Below are positions 52,804 through 61,916 of a stretch of 64,000 bases of DNA, one piece after another (positions within the stretch are counted from its first letter, which is position 1; each line of letters starts with the position of its first letter). The stretch lies in assembly GCA_964536015.1 (NCBI GenBank), contig CAZHVS010000001.1, positions 248,001 to 312,000 on the forward strand, written 5' to 3'. The notes beneath the pieces were generated by a model. It made no database searches, was not told the DNA's origin, and worked only from the letters and a program-made list of their open reading frames with translations. Made by a program: the position numbers and the translations under genes. This stretch comes from CAZHVS01 sp964536015. Its GTDB lineage: Bacteria > Bacteroidota > Ignavibacteria > Ignavibacteriales > Ignavibacteriaceae.

Positions 52804-55470
52804 AATAATCAGGCAGGTGGTTTGTTTGATGTACAATTTGATGGAAGCATAACATCATATTCAACCGCAGGTACAATAAACAATTTTGGAACATTCAGAA
52901 AGAGTGGAGGAAGTGGAACATTATCACACTCAGCAATATTGAACAATACAGGTTTACTGGAGATACAAAATGGAAAAATAATATTGTATCATTCTGGAAA
53001 CATAGGCAGCAATGTATCAATAAGTAGTGGATGTACATTGGAATTCAGAGGAAATTATACAATAAATGAAACAATAAACTTAACAGGTAATGGCACAATA
53101 AATATACCTGATCAAACAGTAACAATAAGCGGTACAAGTACAGGCGTAGTAATACCATCGACAATATTATTAGCGATGAGTGGAGGAGTAATAAACGGTA
53201 CAGGCAAGTTAACAATAAATGGAATAATGAACTGGACTGGAGGAACAATAAATGATAATGGACAGAGGAATATATCAAATGGAGCAACTTTAAACATATT
53301 TGGAACGGCAGTGAAGTATTTCAAGAATGGTACATTAAACAACTCAGGAACAATTAACTGGACTGCAGGTGAGTTCTCTTTACAATATGGATGCACTTTC
53401 AACAACCAGTCAGATGGATTGTTTGATATTCAACTTGATGGTAATATAACAACTTATAGTGATTTTGGCACGATAAATAACTCAGGAACAATTAAAAAAA
53501 GCAGAGGGACAGGGACTACAAATGTATATGTAAATCTTCATAATAATGGATTAACGGAAATTGATTCCGGGAATTGTTATTTATATGCAAATGGAAACCA
53601 CAGTGGAACGTTCGATTTGGATAACAGTACAAATCTGGTATTTAACGGGGGAACGCATAATTTAAATATTGGCTCGCAACTGCTTGGTTCTGGAACTTTA
53701 GTTGTCAATTGTAATACTAGTAATAATAACACTTCTGGTTTTATAGTGCCTTTAAATGCTACATTAAAAGTTACTGCTGGAACATTTGCTGGCAATGGTC
53801 AGATGACAATTAATGGAAAATTCTCTTTAGGTGATGCAACTCTTTCACATACGAACAATTTTACTTATGGTGCATATTCGACTTTAGAATACATTGGTAA
53901 TAATTCCAGAACCGCATCGGTGAAAGAATTCCCTACATCACCGACAAAACCCTATAATTTGATTATTGATAATTCTTCTACAATTTATTTGAATAATGCT
54001 AAAATTTTGGCTGGAACTTTGACATTGAATAAAGGAACGCTAAATTCAAATGGTTATGAATTGAGATTAGAAAATAATGCAACAATTGTGCGAAATTTAG
54101 GAAGCATATCGACATATCAACCAACAGCTTATTATAATTATAATGTTACTTACATCAATACATCAAATATTACTTCTGGATTAGAGTTAAGCTTACAGGG
54201 TAGTCCTCAACTTGCTAACTTAACTCTTAACGGTACGGCTACGGTAAATTTAGGTTTTAGTCTTTATGTCAATGATACTGTAAAATTTATTAGTGGAAAA
54301 TTAAATACTGGCTCTTATATTCTTTATTTGAGAGATACAACAATTCTTACAGGTGAAAAAACTGGTAGTTATTTGGTTGGAAATATAGAGATAACAAAAG
54401 CGATTGGAACCTCAGCCAGTGATTTTAATGGAATTGGCTTGCAGGTAAATGCTGGTGCAGATAACCTTGGAAATGTTACAGTAAGAAGAACTTCTGGAGT
54501 AGATGGACGTGTTACAGTTGGAAGTAAATCAGGTATTGATAGAAAATGGATTATCAGTTCAACTAATCCTCCAACTAATGGAAGGCAATTAACTTTTAAT
54601 TGGGTCAGCGATGATGATAATGGTAAAAATCTTAATAGTATGAAAGTCTGGAAAAGTGTTAATGGAACAACCTGGACATCTGTAGGAGGACTTCAGGATG
54701 CTTCATCAAGAAGTATAAACATTAACACGACATCATTTTCTGAATGGACAATAAGTGATAATAATAATCCGCTTTACTCTACTTTGGCAAATGTGAAAGT
54801 ATTTCTTCAAGGACCTTTTAGTGGTGGGACTATGCAAACTCAATTAAATTCCGGAGGGTACATTCCTTTAAACCAACCTTATAATGTAAGTCCTTGGTAT
54901 TATAATGGTACAGAAAGCGTAACAAGTATTCCCTCAGATGTAGTTGATTGGGTGTTGTTAGAAATAAGAAGCAACACAACTACAGTCACTGCAAAAAGAG
55001 CTGCATTCTTAAAGAGTGATGGAACAGTAGTTGAATTAGATGGTACAAGTCAGGTAAGTGTTGGAGTAAATGATGGTGATTATTATGTTGTAGTCTATCA
55101 CAGGAATCATCTTCCTATAATGAGTTCAAATACCACAAGCATTAGTGGAAGCAGTACATTATATAATTTTACAACAGGACAGGATAAAGCATACGGTACT
55201 GAAGCTATGAAAGACCTTGGTTCAGGATCTTTTGGAATGTATGCAGGTGATGGCAATGCAAGTGGAAACGTTTCTTCAGTGGATAGAAATAGCGTTTGGA
55301 GACCACAGAATGGAACAAATGGATATTTAATGGGCGATTTCAATTTAAGCGGAGGAGTCAGTTCTACAGATAGAAACTCTTTCTGGCGTGTAAATAATGG
55401 GAAAAATTCTCAGGTGCCTGCTCCTGTGTTAAAAAAATATGAAGATAAGATCAATGAAATAATTGAATAA
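52207..55470 (+). CDS. 3' part of the large secreted beta-repeat protein with dockerin-like end
   Basis: The frame is open from the first base after the gap to TAA at 55470 (1087 codons). It begins with two 199-residue repeats (52207-52803 and 52804-53400), then a diverged third copy, each built from short strands such as N-N-S-G-T-I-N-W and N-G-T-G-K-L-T-I-N-G, as in adhesin-like beta-solenoids. Later parts are non-repetitive beta domains. Near the end (55243-55400) two D-x-N-x-S-G-x-V-S-S-x-D-R-N units resemble calcium-binding dockerin-type repeats. There is no Y-P-N-P sorting domain, unlike the other secreted proteins here. Repeat units use ATA and ACA codons more than neighbouring genes. 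Confidence 0.8.
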   Translation, partial: NNQAGGLFDVQFDGSITSYSTAGTINNFGTFRKSGGSGTLSHSAILNNTGLLEIQNGKIILYHSGNIGSNVSISSGCTLEFRGNYTINETINLTGNGTINIPDQTVTISGTSTGVVIPTTILLTMSGGQINGTGKLTINGTMNWTGGVIADVGIRIISNGATLNLLGSGAKLFYNGTLNNYGTINWSAGDLGLQYGCTFNNQAGGLFDVQFDGSITSYSTAGTINNFGTFRKSGGSGTLSHSAILNNTGLLEIQNGKIILYHSGNIGSNVSISSGCTLEFRGNYTINETINLTGNGTINIPDQTVTISGTSTGVVIPSTILLAMSGGVINGTGKLTINGIMNWTGGTINDNGQRNISNGATLNIFGTAVKYFKNGTLNNSGTINWTAGEFSLQYGCTFNNQSDGLFDIQLDGNITTYSDFGTINNSGTIKKSRGTGTTNVYVNLHNNGLTEIDSGNCYLYANGNHSGTFDLDNSTNLVFNGGTHNLNIGSQLLGSGTLVVNCNTSNNNTSGFIVPLNATLKVTAGTFAGNGQMTINGKFSLGDATLSHTNNFTYGAYSTLEYIGNNSRTASVKEFPTSPTKPYNLIIDNSSTIYLNNAKILAGTLTLNKGTLNSNGYELRLENNATIVRNLGSISTYQPTAYYNYNVTYINTSNITSGLELSLQGSPQLANLTLNGTATVNLGFSLYVNDTVKFISGKLNTGSYILYLRDTTILTGEKTGSYLVGNIEITKAIGTSASDFNGIGLQVNAGADNLGNVTVRRTSGVDGRVTVGSKSGIDRKWIISSTNPPTNGRQLTFNWVSDDDNGKNLNSMKVWKSVNGTTWTSVGGLQDASSRSININTTSFSEWTISDNNNPLYSTLANVKVFLQGPFSGGTMQTQLNSGGYIPLNQPYNVSPWYYNGTESVTSIPSDVVDWVLLEIRSNTTTVTAKRAAFLKSDGTVVELDGTSQVSVGVNDGDYYVVVYHRNHLPIMSSNTTSISGSSTLYNFTTGQDKAYGTEAMKDLGSGSFGMYAGDGNASGNVSSVDRNSVWRPQNGTNGYLMGDFNLSGGVSSTDRNSFWRVNNGKNSQVPAPVLKKYEDKINEIIE
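52804..53400 (+). repeat. 597-bp tandem repeat, copy B
   Basis: Second full unit. It is followed at 53401 by a clearly related but diverged third unit, which begins with the same N-N-Q-x-x-G-L-F-D pattern. Confidence 0.95.
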
Positions 55471-55484
55471 ATAAAGGATTATAT

Positions 55485-56486
55485 ATGATAAATTCTTTTG
55501 CAGCATTTCAACCTAAATCAAAATTAGAACCTTTCTCTTTTGAAAATAAAGAAATTGGTGTAAATGAAGTTGAAATACAAATTACTCATTGCGGCATCTG
55601 TCATAGCGATATTCATCTTATTGATAATGACTGGATGATTTCAAAATATCCTTTAGTGCCTGGACATGAAGTTATAGGCAATATTATTTCAATTGGAAGT
55701 AATGTTACAGGCTTGAAAATTGGTCAAAGAGTCGGAGTCGGGTGGCAATCTGGCTCCTGTTTAGAATGTGAACAATGCAAATCTGGAAACGAAAATCTAT
55801 GCAATAAATCAATTGCTACTTGTGTAGGAAGATATGGCGGCTTTGCTGAAAAAATAATTACTGATTACCATTTTGCTTTTCCCATTCCTGAAGAATTGGA
55901 ATCTGAAAATGCTGCTCCACTTCTTTGTGCGGGAATTACTGTCTTTTCACCGATGAAAATTTTTGGACTTCAAAGTCATCATAAAGTCGGTGTTATTGGT
56001 ATTGGTGGATTGGGCCATCTAGCAATTCAGTTTGCATCTAAAATGGGATGCAAAGTGTCGGCATTTTCATCTTCAATAGAAAAAAAATCTGAAGCAATTA
56101 ATTTTGGGGCAGATGATTTCATAAATAGTAAAGATGAAAAACTTTTAAAATCTTTCGCAAATTCTTTTGACTTTATCATAACTACCGTAACCGCACCACT
56201 TAATTGGTCGTTATATATTAATATGTTAAAACCAAATGGAAGATTAAACTTTGTTGGAGCAACAGTAGGAAATATTGAAATAAATCCTGGTATTTTAGTG
56301 ACAGGACAAAAATCAGTAAGCGGTAGTGCAATAGGAAGCAGAGATACAATGATAGAAATGCTTAACTTTGCAGCAAAAAATAATGTAAAAGCTAAAACAG
56401 AATTAATGCCTATGTCAGGCTGTAATGATGCAATTCAGAAAGTAAGAGATAATAAAGCCAGATACAGAATGGTTCTTCATAATTAA
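55485..56486 (+). CDS. zinc-dependent alcohol dehydrogenase (cinnamyl-alcohol dehydrogenase-like MDR)
   Basis: The 333-residue protein has the catalytic zinc motif C-G-I-C-H-S-D-I-H, G-H-E-V-I-G (about 61-66), a structural zinc loop with C-L-E-C-E-Q-C...C (four cysteines), and the nucleotide fold G-I-G-G-L-G-H-L-A. It is of the CAD/YahK-like subgroup that usually reduces aldehydes with NADPH; S/T after the second strand (F-S-S-S) supports NADP. Cytoplasmic. It starts 14 bases after the repeat protein and lies 22 bases before the DUF362 gene. Confidence 0.92.
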   Translation: MINSFAAFQPKSKLEPFSFENKEIGVNEVEIQITHCGICHSDIHLIDNDWMISKYPLVPGHEVIGNIISIGSNVTGLKIGQRVGVGWQSGSCLECEQCKSGNENLCNKSIATCVGRYGGFAEKIITDYHFAFPIPEELESENAAPLLCAGITVFSPMKIFGLQSHHKVGVIGIGGLGHLAIQFASKMGCKVSAFSSSIEKKSEAINFGADDFINSKDEKLLKSFANSFDFIITTVTAPLNWSLYINMLKPNGRLNFVGATVGNIEINPGILVTGQKSVSGSAIGSRDTMIEMLNFAAKNNVKAKTELMPMSGCNDAIQKVRDNKARYRMVLHN

Positions 56487-56508
56487 TAAATATTTCAATA
56501 GGATAAAA

Positions 56509-57672
56509 ATGAAAACTACAAATAATATTGATAGACGAGATTTTATAAAACTCATTGGAGCTTCCGGTATTGGTTTGGCAGTATCTCCAATGATAAGCAG
56601 GTACTCTTTGGCAAGAACAAAATTTGACGATAAACCCAAAACCAATATCGAAGACGCATTGAAATATCCAAGAAACATTAATTCAATGCCGGGAAAATAT
56701 CCTGCAAAAGTTGTTCAGATAGTTGATGGAAATGCTGTTCAGGATAATCATTTCAATGAAGATATAATTGATGAGATGATTAAAAAAGGAATTACAAATT
56801 TATCTGGTAAACAAGATTATATTGATTGCTGGAAAGAATTCTTTTCACCGACAGATATAATTGGTTTGAAAGTTAATCCTGTTGCAGGCAAAGATTTATC
56901 AACAAGTCTGGAAGTTGTTAAAGTTATTATTAAGCAATTAGAAGAAGCTGGAATATCAAAAAAAAATATTGTAATATGGGATAGAAGAGAGTTTGAACTT
57001 TATGAAGTTGGATTTGTTGAACAAAACTTTCCAAACATTAAAATAACCGGTACAGAATGTAAAGATGATAAAGGTTCATTTTATAATACAGAAGGGAAGT
57101 TGTACAGCGAAGAGAGAATCGACAAAGAATGGTTTTATTGGGCAGATTGTGAAGAAAAATATGATGAAGAAACTCTTCCATATATGGTGAATGAAGGCAA
57201 ATATTCTTACTTCACTAAAATAGTTACTAAAGAGGTTGATAAAATTATTAATGTTCCAATTTTAAAAAATGCTGGTTCTTCCATTACTCTCTGTTTAAAA
57301 AATCTTGCTTATGGAAGCATAACAAACACCGGCAGGCTTCATAAATCATTGTGGAGTGAGACAACAGCAGAAGTATGTGCTTTCCCTCCATTAAGAGATA
57401 AAGTTGTTTTAAATATTGTTGATGGTATTAAAGGATGCTTTAATGGCGGTCCCGGTGCTGATCTAAAATTCATCACTTTCTTTAATACTATATTGATGGG
57501 AACTGATCCTGTTGCAGTTGATAGAATAGGTTATGAGATAATTCTAAAGAAAAGATTAGAAGAAAAAATCCAAGAGAAAGATAATCCTAAAGGACGAAAG
57601 TTTTTAGAACTTGCTGCCAATCTTAAACTTGGTGAAGCAGAACTTGAAAAAATTGATTTAAGAATTATTTGA
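56509..57672 (+). CDS. DUF362 protein with twin-arginine signal
   Basis: The 387-residue protein starts with a Tat signal: R-R-D-F-I-K at about 9-14, then a hydrophobic stretch to about residue 33. The body matches DUF362 (D-I-I-G-L-K-V-N near residue 120, V-P-I-L-K-N-A-G in the middle, and M-G-T-D-P-V-A-V-D-R-I-G near the end). No Fe-S cysteine cluster of the C-x2-C-x2-C type is seen, unlike some DUF362 proteins that carry ferredoxin domains. It is probably exported folded by Tat to the periplasm; a cofactor is suggested but not visible. It is followed by the DUF6599-like gene after 20 bases. Confidence 0.85.
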   Translation: MKTTNNIDRRDFIKLIGASGIGLAVSPMISRYSLARTKFDDKPKTNIEDALKYPRNINSMPGKYPAKVVQIVDGNAVQDNHFNEDIIDEMIKKGITNLSGKQDYIDCWKEFFSPTDIIGLKVNPVAGKDLSTSLEVVKVIIKQLEEAGISKKNIVIWDRREFELYEVGFVEQNFPNIKITGTECKDDKGSFYNTEGKLYSEERIDKEWFYWADCEEKYDEETLPYMVNEGKYSYFTKIVTKEVDKIINVPILKNAGSSITLCLKNLAYGSITNTGRLHKSLWSETTAEVCAFPPLRDKVVLNIVDGIKGCFNGGPGADLKFITFFNTILMGTDPVAVDRIGYEIILKKRLEEKIQEKDNPKGRKFLELAANLKLGEAELEKIDLRII

Positions 57673-57692
57673 TCCATTAGTTTTATAAAACT

Positions 57693-58553
57693 ATGACTAA
57701 AGAAATAACTCATTTTTTCTTCTTATGTTTTATAATTTTTCTTTTCTGTCCGGAGGTATACTCTCAACAGCAATTAAAAATAACTAAAGAAGATTTTTCG
57801 GAATTAGAAATTCGCAAAGAAGAATCGTACAATGGCAATAGTCTTTGGGGTTATATTGATGGAGGAGCGGATTTATATCTTGAATATGGATTTGATAATC
57901 TCTTTGTACAAGAGTTGATTATAAATAATTATAAGATGAAAATTGATTATTACAAAATGAAGGATGAAAGAGCCGCATTCGGGATTTTTTCTGTGTCAAC
58001 TTTTAATTGTAATTGCAACTCTCTCACAATCGATTTTTTCTGTATATCAAAATACCAGATTCAATTTGCTTTGAAAGAATATTTTATTTCAATTGTTAAT
58101 GAAGTTGGAGATAGTAATTCATTATTCTTAAGTAAAATAATAACAGAAAATATTATTTCTAAGATAGGGAAAGCTGATTTTCAGTTTCCAAATATTTACT
58201 CGTCTTCACAGTTATTATCTTATAAAAATAGGATTAAATTTATCAACGGTATTCTTGGTTTGCAAAATGGTTTATCGGATTGGGAAGACTACTTTGAATC
58301 AATAAATGAATATCAAGTATTTGTCTTAAAACTTAGTGATAGTAGCCATTGTACTTATTTATCGCAAATTGTTTTCAGGACAGAAACTGAAATGAAAAAA
58401 TTTTTAAATAATATTCAGAATAAAGATAGCAACCAGTATAAATTTTTTATTATTAATCCATTCGAAATAATATTCGTTGAAACAAACATTGAAAGTCCTG
58501 TTTATTTAGATTTTTTAGAAATCGCAAAAAAATACCAACAAACAATCAAATAA
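57693..58553 (+). CDS. exported DUF6599-like protein
   Basis: The 286-residue protein has a signal peptide (about 1-25, ending V-Y-S-Q), then N-G-N-S-L-W-G-Y-I-D-G-G-A-D-L-Y-L-E-Y-G-F, the hallmark of the DUF6599 family as I remember it. It is followed by a two-domain alpha/beta body with E-R-A-A-F-G-I-F. The family is of unknown function. It is coupled to the Tat-exported DUF362 protein upstream, and both would act outside the inner membrane. Confidence 0.65.
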   Translation: MTKEITHFFFLCFIIFLFCPEVYSQQQLKITKEDFSELEIRKEESYNGNSLWGYIDGGADLYLEYGFDNLFVQELIINNYKMKIDYYKMKDERAAFGIFSVSTFNCNCNSLTIDFFCISKYQIQFALKEYFISIVNEVGDSNSLFLSKIITENIISKIGKADFQFPNIYSSSQLLSYKNRIKFINGILGLQNGLSDWEDYFESINEYQVFVLKLSDSSHCTYLSQIVFRTETEMKKFLNNIQNKDSNQYKFFIINPFEIIFVETNIESPVYLDFLEIAKKYQQTIK

Positions 58554-58663
58554 TCTTTAGTCGATAGAATCTACCCACCGTAGGGGTATGTTTCCTCTTA
58601 AAATGTAAAATATTTTTTAGCTATTTTATTATCAAAATAATTTTTATTTGACAGGAAAGCATT

Positions 58664-60301
58664 TTGAAAAAATATATTTTAATAATTCTGGTATTGATGC
58701 TTAATTTCAGATTAGTTTCACAATTACATTCATACACCGAAAAGATTATATTTCCACTGCAGGTTATAAAATCGACTGATAGTTTATCATTTTACTTGAA
58801 AAATTCAGGAAATAATTTATTACATATTAAAGTACTGAAGTATGCAAACAGTTTTTCAGTTAAAGACTCTATCTTAACGATTAATGCACATGATAGCATT
58901 AAAGTTACTTGTGTGTATTCTCCGGTTCAGAATATAATCGATAAAGGTTTGATTGTTTTTGAAAGTATTGATAGTACTTCTGCTTTTGTAATTTCTTTAG
59001 AGGGTTCTGCTACAACAAATGATTCATATCAAACATCTACATTTAATAAATTTGATTCTGAAATGAAATCCGCACTTACGAATTTAGTTGCAGGACATAC
59101 TTCACTTGGTTATAATACTGGTAGAGACAGGATGTTTGATACAGTTGACAAACAGCCCGGTGATACTATTGAATGTGTCTACTCTGGTATTAAAATAAAA
59201 GCAGCTAACAGAACAGAAGCACAGAATCAGAATTTTGACACTGAACATACATGGCCCCAAAGTTTTTTTAGTCAGAATGAACCAATGAGATCAGATATAT
59301 TTCATCTCTATCCAACTAGTACTTCTGCAAATAATGCCAGATCTAATTATCCATTTGGTTATGTTGTAAGTAATATTACATGGCAAAATGGTGGAAGTAA
59401 ATTAGGCAAAGATATATTTGGTGCCACGGTTTTTGAACCAAGAAATGTTCATAAAGGTGATGTTGCTCGTTCAATGTTATATTTTGTTATTCGATATACA
59501 AATTATGGAAATTTTCTAACAACAAATTTTGAACAGATATTAAAAGAATGGAATTTGTTGGATACGGTTTCACTTAGAGAATTAAATAGGAATACATCAA
59601 TTGCAAGCTTTCAAATGAAAAGAAATCCTTTTATTGATCACCCTGAATTTATAAATCGAATTTATAGTTTTGCAACAACCAACACACAGCCGATATATTC
59701 TGTACTCGGTGCATTTCCTCATTATGTAGTTTTTGATTCTATTGCAATTGGCGATTCTTTAAAATCCAAAATAACTTTAATCAATGCCGGGACTAAGGAA
59801 CTAATAATACACAGTATTACTTCTAATAATTCCCAATTTGAAGTTAGAAATATTCCGCAATCTATCTTGCCAAGTGAAAAATATAACCTTGAAATAATAT
59901 TTAAACCCACAACTGCGAATGGAGTTAATGGAAAATTGTTTATATTAAGTGATGGGGGAAGCCAAGAAGTATCACTTTTAGGAAATGGATTACCGCCATC
60001 ATTTATTAATGATAATGATAATGCTTCATCTATAAAGACATTTAGACTTTTTCAAAATTATCCTAATCCTTTTAATCCATTTACAAACATTTCGTTTCAA
60101 ATATTCAAAGATGCGAATATCAACTTAATAATATATGATGTTCTTGGTAATGAAATTAAGACCTTGATTAAAAACAAATATTATAAACCAGGTTATTATG
60201 AAGTTGGATTTAATGCAAGTGGTTTGCAGTCAGGTATTTATTTTTATTGTTTGAAGGACGAGCAGAAAACTTCTGTGATGAAAATGGTAATCTTAAAATG
60301 A
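58664..60301 (+). CDS. secreted endonuclease I with T9SS sorting domain
   Basis: The 545-residue protein starts with TTG (ACAGGAAAG five bases upstream) and a signal peptide. Residues about 20-120 form a beta domain like choice-of-anchor/ASH domains. An endonuclease I domain follows: catalytic H195 in T-E-H-T-W-P-Q-S, then D-I-F-H-L-Y-P and N-x-x-R-S-N-Y-P-F-G. A second ASH-like domain precedes a C-terminal T9SS sorting domain (N-Y-P-N-P-F-N-P, V-L-G-N-E-I, final V-I-L-K). It probably degrades extracellular DNA or RNA at the surface, for phosphate or nucleotide supply. It follows a 110-bp spacer and precedes the GT-C gene by 13 bases. Confidence 0.9.
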   Translation: MKKYILIILVLMLNFRLVSQLHSYTEKIIFPLQVIKSTDSLSFYLKNSGNNLLHIKVLKYANSFSVKDSILTINAHDSIKVTCVYSPVQNIIDKGLIVFESIDSTSAFVISLEGSATTNDSYQTSTFNKFDSEMKSALTNLVAGHTSLGYNTGRDRMFDTVDKQPGDTIECVYSGIKIKAANRTEAQNQNFDTEHTWPQSFFSQNEPMRSDIFHLYPTSTSANNARSNYPFGYVVSNITWQNGGSKLGKDIFGATVFEPRNVHKGDVARSMLYFVIRYTNYGNFLTTNFEQILKEWNLLDTVSLRELNRNTSIASFQMKRNPFIDHPEFINRIYSFATTNTQPIYSVLGAFPHYVVFDSIAIGDSLKSKITLINAGTKELIIHSITSNNSQFEVRNIPQSILPSEKYNLEIIFKPTTANGVNGKLFILSDGGSQEVSLLGNGLPPSFINDNDNASSIKTFRLFQNYPNPFNPFTNISFQIFKDANINLIIYDVLGNEIKTLIKNKYYKPGYYEVGFNASGLQSGIYFYCLKDEQKTSVMKMVILK

Positions 60302-60314
60302 TCTCTGGAATATT

Positions 60315-61916
60315 TTGAAATCTTTATTAAATATCAAAGATATTTTAATACTTTTTCTTGTTTTTATTATTGCCGCAACTTATGCAATCTTAAATGTCAA
60401 TTTTTCACTACCTCCTTTTGAAGACGCAGCAATATTAATGCGTTATGCACTTCATTTTAGTTCAGGTTATGGTGTAGTGTGGAATATTGGCGAGGCTCCG
60501 GTTGATGGTGCAACAGACTTTTTATTTATGGTTGTCGTGGGTTTGTTTTCTAAAACGGGATTATCAATTGAATCGAGTGTTAGAATAATTACACTTGTTT
60601 CACATTTTGCAACGATTTTTCTGATCTATTATACAATAATAAAACTTGAAAAAGGAAGCAGAACTATTGCTGGTTTTTCAGCAATCTATTTTTCACTCGG
60701 TCCTGGATTCTATTTAATCGCAGCAGGTTTCGGCACTTCATTTTTTGTTTTGTTTTCTGCAATAAATTTTTATTATGTAATAAAAATAATCCTGAATGAA
60801 ACTAAAAATGATTTTCTTTTTTTTTCATTCTCATCATTGATTACTTCACTTATCAGACCGGAAGGTTTAATACTCACAGTTCTTATGCTTGCCTCAATTA
60901 TTAATATGAAGGGATTTAAATCATCAAAAAAAGTCGTATCCACATTCACAATAATCTTTCTCGTCATTGGTGGTGTCTATTTTGTCTGGAGATGGAATTA
61001 TTTTGGATACCCTTTACCAAATCCTTTTTATGTGAAAGGCGGAGGGAAAATATTTTTAAGCAGCTTAAAAGTATCAGTATTTAATGCATTTACATTATCA
61101 CTTCCATTTCTTGTTTTTTTTGTATTTGGATTATTTAGTCCAACTACAAGAAGAATAGCTTTTTCTTTATTAGTTCCTATAATTGGTTTCATATCTGCTT
61201 TTTCATTATTGAATAACGATATGAATTTTAGCTTTAGATTTCAATACGCATCACTGCCTTTAATTTTGATGAGCTGGTATCCACTTACTTATTCAATTCG
61301 AAATAAATTTGATTTTACTGTTTGGAAGAAAAAAAATATTTTTCAAAATATATTAATTTGGTTTTTAATTGTTACTGTTACACTGGGAAGTTTATTATAC
61401 ATAGTTGATACAGGACATGAAAAATATTTTCACGATGGACGATTCGATATTGCAAAATGTTTGTCCAAGTACAAGAATAAAAATTATACTCTTGCAACCA
61501 CTGAAGCTGGATTACTATCATTTTATTCGGGATGGAAATCGATTGATACCTGGGGATTAAATGACAAATGGATTGCTCATAATGGAATGGTAACAGAAGC
61601 ATATCTTTATAAATATAAACCTCAGCTTATAGTATTCCATGCTTCATTTACACCACTTTCGATGAAAAAGATGAAAATTGGGAAATGGCACGAAATGACG
61701 CTCATATTAAAAAAATATGCTGAAGAAAATAATTATATTCTTGCTGCAGCATATGGAGTGGATAAAACTGAATCATTTTATTATTATGTAAAAAAAGATT
61801 TTACACATTCAGATGAGATTGTTAAGAAGATTAAATATGCGAACTATTCCTGGTTCGACTCAGGGACACAAGCAAAAAATTTCATCTTAGAAAACGAACA
61901 AAAAAAATCTAACTGA
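60315..61916 (+). CDS. second GT-C membrane glycosyltransferase
   Basis: The 533-residue protein (TTG start, CTGGAA upstream) has about ten to eleven spans. After the first span it carries E-D-A-A-I-L-M-R-Y and then V-W-N-I-G-E-A-P-V-D-G-A-T-D, a shorter version of the D-D-A-Y and E-R-V-E-G-Y-T-N loop in the enzyme at 9324, and later R-P-E-G. It is probably a polyprenyl-phosphate-sugar-dependent transferase facing the periplasm. Unlike its relative it lacks a long TPR tail. It overlaps prmA tail-to-tail by eight bases. Confidence 0.68.
   Translation: MKSLLNIKDILILFLVFIIAATYAILNVNFSLPPFEDAAILMRYALHFSSGYGVVWNIGEAPVDGATDFLFMVVVGLFSKTGLSIESSVRIITLVSHFATIFLIYYTIIKLEKGSRTIAGFSAIYFSLGPGFYLIAAGFGTSFFVLFSAINFYYVIKIILNETKNDFLFFSFSSLITSLIRPEGLILTVLMLASIINMKGFKSSKKVVSTFTIIFLVIGGVYFVWRWNYFGYPLPNPFYVKGGGKIFLSSLKVSVFNAFTLSLPFLVFFVFGLFSPTTRRIAFSLLVPIIGFISAFSLLNNDMNFSFRFQYASLPLILMSWYPLTYSIRNKFDFTVWKKKNIFQNILIWFLIVTVTLGSLLYIVDTGHEKYFHDGRFDIAKCLSKYKNKNYTLATTEAGLLSFYSGWKSIDTWGLNDKWIAHNGMVTEAYLYKYKPQLIVFHASFTPLSMKKMKIGKWHEMTLILKKYAEENNYILAAAYGVDKTESFYYYVKKDFTHSDEIVKKIKYANYSWFDSGTQAKNFILENEQKKSN

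Noticed and set aside
52448..53287. Minus-strand leucine- and histidine-rich frames inside the repeats
   Set aside because: They are mirror products of the tandem repeats and repeat along with them; composition is that of antisense DNA.
51536..55470. CRISPR array or mobile element at the repeat region
   Set aside because: The repeats are 597 bases, in frame and tandem within a coding gene; no short repeats with spacers and no transposase.
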